From the NCBI GenBank assembly GCA_050950645.1, contig JBMNHZ010000007.1, forward strand, positions 186,001 to 250,000: a stretch of DNA of 64,000 nt, read 5' to 3'. Position numbers and translations under genes: made by a program. Origin of the DNA: BRH-c25 sp012519325. Its GTDB lineage: Bacteria > Bacillota > Clostridia > Lutisporales > Lutisporaceae. The notes under the pieces were generated by a model, which was given only the letters and a program-made list of their open reading frames with translations, was not told the origin of the DNA and searched no databases. Shown here one piece after another: positions 62,201 through 64,000 of this stretch (positions are counted from its first letter, which is position 1; every line of letters starts with the position of its first letter).

Positions 62201-62392
62201 CCGACAACAGCAGAAGTAACTTTAACCGGCGGCAGCAAGATCAATGTAGATGTTACCTGGGATGCAGGAACACCGGCATATGACAAAGACACCGCAGGGA
62301 CCTATACGTTCTCCGGAACGCTAGACAACCTGCCAGCTGGTGTAACAAACCCCAGCGATGTAAAGGCTGCAGTTAACGTAGTTGTTGAATAA
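59285..62392 (+). pseudogene. Large secreted repeat-rich surface protein split by an in-frame TGA
   Basis: One frame of about 1,035 codons runs from TTG 59285 (behind GAGGAGG) to TAA 62392, broken only by TGA at 59972-59974. Parts: signal peptide (KKLLSVFLVLSMLFTMLPIT), acidic stretch of about 28 Glu/Ala/Leu residues, DUF6273-like domain spanning the TGA (LFVGDYNISNIS-stop-SLLSSKDLIFGKTF; NEWDQI; FRPALEVLDPDTLG), InlB/Listeria-Bacteroides-type repeat (FDGWKDTSSETIYAEGA), beta-helix-like copies (YGTLQGAVDAVADGQTIKLL and YLTLQAAVDAVADEQTITLL), a BIG2-like domain (NKAVTWSVTNEDG) and two 88-residue Ig-like repeats. The TGA is where related proteins have Trp (NISW), so TGG to TGA is likely. Confidence 0.8.
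61867..62389 (+). repeat. 264-bp tandem repeat (two copies) encoding Ig-like domains
   Basis: Copy 1 61867-62130 and copy 2 62131-62389 differ by only a base or two (gataccgc against gacaccgc) over their shared length. Each encodes ATAIADLDVAVGTELTAAGL ... DNLPAGVTNPSDVKAAVNVV, a group-4-like bacterial Ig domain of 88 residues. Such identity points to recent duplication, perhaps by slippage or unequal crossover. Confidence 0.95.
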
Positions 62393-62455
62393 TAAGAAAC
62401 ACAACAAAAATCTCTTTACCAAACTGACCTAACCAGTCAATAATCAAACACAAAA

Positions 62456-62502
62456 CCCCCGCAGGAAAGCAGGCAATTAAGCTCTCTTGCGGGGGCTTTT
62501 TC
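62456..62502 (+). terminator. Intrinsic terminator after the surface protein gene
   Basis: CCCCCGCA (62456-62463) pairs with TGCGGGGG (62488-62495), followed by CTTTTTCT. Strong GC stem with a 24-base loop. Confidence 0.85.
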
Positions 62503-62644
62503 TAATATTCATTAAGTTTTTCTCCTGTAATTTTATACCATTCTCTAAATCTACCGTAGAAATTGTGGATTATGTGAATAGATGGCATATCACTACTTAT
62601 GCTCTTATATCCCCCATGTGGAACCGCAATCCTTTTTACCCTTA

Positions 62645-62717
62645 TTTTGACATCTATGCTATAATGGTAGTTGGGAAAATAAGTGTAAATAGATACATTT
62701 TGACAATATAAGTATAA
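62645..62717 (+). promoter_or_regulatory. Promoter and repeated TTTTGACA-N7-TATAA elements before the WYL gene
   Basis: The word TTTTGACA followed seven bases later by TATAA occurs at 62645-62664 and again at 62698-62717, 53 bases apart. The first copy's TATAAT (62660-62665) is a probable -10; the -35 is weak (TTACCC at 62636-62641, 18-base spacer). The repeats are candidates for an operator bound by the WYL regulator itself. Between the terminator (62502) and here nothing else was recognised. Confidence 0.45.
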
Positions 62718-62741
62718 AACAAAGTTGTGGGGGGAACGATT

Positions 62742-63734
62742 ATGCCTGATACTACACAGATAGAAAGACAGCTATATATATTATCCCTAATTTCAGAAAG
62801 CAGAGCCGGATTTACAATAGACGAAATAATGGATTATTTGCGCAAGGTTGGTATAGACAACAGCAAAAGGACCATTGAAAGAGATATTGACTATATATCT
62901 ACGGTGAACTTCCCGGTTATGGAGGAAATAAGGGACAATAAGACTTACTATATTGCTTCAAAATTCGGGCTGAAGAATATTAATTTTACAATTACAGAAC
63001 TTATATCACTGTATTTTATCAGGGAAGTGATTGCCACATATTCAACACTGGATATCGGGACTACAGCAAAACAATTGATTGAAAGACTGATTACAAGACT
63101 TCCAAGGCTTGACCGGGCATATATAGAGACATTGAAAGATTTCTTGAAGGTTGAATTATCCAATATTAGTGCAGAAAATAATCTGAACATTGAGCGTTTG
63201 AATATCATAAGGAAGGCAGTTGAGACTAAGAGGCGCGTATTGGTAAAGTATTATTCATATAATAGCGATGAGACGACAGAAAGAAAATTTGATCCTTATT
63301 TTCTGCAGATATTCGAAGGCTGCTACCATATAATCGGATATTGTCATTTAAGGAAGGAGATTCGAGATCTCAGAGTCTCCAGAATTCTTGAAATACAAAT
63401 ACTTGATGAGTATTTTGAAAGGCCGGATAATGCCTATGAAGATTATAAGAAGAAAATGTTTTTAAGGCTTATAGGGAAAAACCGGATAAACTTAGAACTG
63501 AAGTTTACGGGTAATGCTGCAAGATTCATAATAGAATATGAAGCGAACAGAGCTGATAAGCTGTTATGTCAAGAGGACGGATCAGTGCTTTTTATAAAGG
63601 AAACTACTGATGCGCCTGAAATAATAAAATGGATACTGGGGTTTGGGTCAGAGGTTCAGGTTAACAAGCCTGAGCATATAAAACAGCGGGTTAAAGAAGA
63701 GATAAGGAAAATGAATTCATTATACTCTGATTAA
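62742..63734 (+). CDS. WYL-domain transcriptional regulator
   Basis: About 330 residues. N-terminal winged helix (IERQLYILSLISESRAGFTI, DNSKRTIERDIDYISTVN), middle helical part, C-terminal WYL domain (RRVLVKYYSYNSDETTERKF, DPYFLQIFEGCYHIIGYCHL, KEIRDLRVSRILEIQILDEY) and a WCX-like tail (FIIEYEANRADKLLCQEDGS, ILGFGSEVQV). Such regulators bind DNA and a ligand or nucleic acid. ATG at 62742 follows GGGGGGAA at good distance. No target operon is obvious nearby. No CRISPR array is visible. Confidence 0.9.
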   Translation: MPDTTQIERQLYILSLISESRAGFTIDEIMDYLRKVGIDNSKRTIERDIDYISTVNFPVMEEIRDNKTYYIASKFGLKNINFTITELISLYFIREVIATYSTLDIGTTAKQLIERLITRLPRLDRAYIETLKDFLKVELSNISAENNLNIERLNIIRKAVETKRRVLVKYYSYNSDETTERKFDPYFLQIFEGCYHIIGYCHLRKEIRDLRVSRILEIQILDEYFERPDNAYEDYKKKMFLRLIGKNRINLELKFTGNAARFIIEYEANRADKLLCQEDGSVLFIKETTDAPEIIKWILGFGSEVQVNKPEHIKQRVKEEIRKMNSLYSD

Positions 63735-63812
63735 TGGTATTAGGAAAAGTGAAGAAAAATAATTTCCTTGAATAAAGATACAAAACAAAATTAATTATAC
63801 AAACTGATAAGG

Positions 63813-64000
63813 TCATTTTGGCAAAAATTCAAACAGGTCTCCCTGGGGGAAGAGTCCGAAAAGACCCCCGGTGTGAATAAAAAGTATATTCTTATAATCT
63901 TTGAAGGTGCCTTTCTTGATTTCCTCCTAACTTTGCAAGGTCGTGAATGAATTTAAGCTCTTCAGGACGACTTATTGCATAACCTCTTCCGACATACCCG
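63813..64000 (-). pseudogene. D-cysteine desulfhydrase/ACC deaminase family remnant, 3' end
   Basis: The last frame before the TGA at 63813-63815 reads IKKGTFKDYKNILFIHTGGL followed by FGLFPQGDLFEFLPK, the C-terminus of PLP-dependent D-cysteine desulfhydrase. Upstream at the window edge another frame reads YVGRGYAISRPEELKFIHDL then AKLGG. Between them, at about 63920, the stretch that should carry D-P-V-Y-T-G-K-A and ~25 residues is missing and the frame changes, so this copy looks inactivated. It extends past the right edge. Confidence 0.65.

Noticed and set aside
62487..62711. 74-residue plus-strand frame before the WYL gene
   Set aside because: Begins inside the terminator, lacks a ribosome-binding site and has no recognisable content; treated as intergenic.
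63735..63812. CRISPR array near the WYL regulator
   Set aside because: No direct repeats with spacers are present, and no cas genes; WYL regulators also occur alone.

Overview
The window reads as a chromosome segment of a low-GC, endospore-former-type anaerobe of the Clostridia, probably close to the Acetivibrio/Ruminiclostridium (old 'C. thermocellum') group. The clues are Bacillota-style flagellar genes (fliW-csrA-hag, flaG-fliD-fliS, yvyF, comFC), long-form hpf, a prfB with a UGA recoding site, strong AGGAGG ribosome-binding sites, many GTG/TTG starts and U-tract terminators. No database search was possible; names rest on motifs and gene order. Nearly everything from 0.6 to 55.5 kb lies on the minus strand.

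Layout. 0-9.5 kb holds housekeeping genes: the start of tex, an ACT-domain regulator, prfB, secA, a membrane HD-GYP gene with a tiny leader peptide and a DUF5317 partner, hpf, a cluster of DnaA boxes, a zinc-ribbon gene and a probable raiA-type structured RNA. 9.6-13.5 kb is the flagellar filament-cap block (FlgN/FliT-like, fliS, fliD, flaG). 13.5-41.4 kb is a large flagellin-glycosylation island. It has a pseudaminic acid pathway (pseB, C, G, I, F; no pseH seen), GDP-mannose/fucose-type and uronate-type sugar nucleotide enzymes, glycosyltransferases, a radical SAM enzyme, a 902-residue multidomain methyltransferase and a GT42/DUF115-like protein. A second nonulosonic acid set (SAF-less NeuB and a NeuA-KdsC fusion) and two Maf-type transferases complete it. 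41.4-50.4 kb is the late flagellar block: two near-identical flagellins, csrA, fliW, flgL, flgK, a frameshifted second flgK, a frameshifted flgN, flgM and yvyF. 50.5-53.4 kb has comFC and recD2.

53.5-62.4 kb is a separate accessory locus. An AgrC/LytTR two-component system faces plus-strand genes for a secreted WG-repeat/ricin-like protein, a LemA protein and a large repeat-rich surface protein that carries an in-frame TGA. The same 29-bp block, containing ATGTTTCATG-type repeats 21 bp apart, precedes the first two of these genes and is the best candidate binding site for the regulator. 62.4 kb to the end holds a WYL regulator and a decayed D-cysteine desulfhydrase gene.

How it fits together. 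Sigma-28-type promoters precede flgM, the second flagellin and the Maf/nonulosonic acid operon, so filament, anti-sigma and glycan genes may be switched on together. FliW and CsrA sit beside two flagellin leaders that each carry a hairpin with AAGGAA in its loop, as expected for CsrA repression. The most unusual protein-level signal is one Rossmann-like module attached to at least five different enzymes of the glycosylation island.
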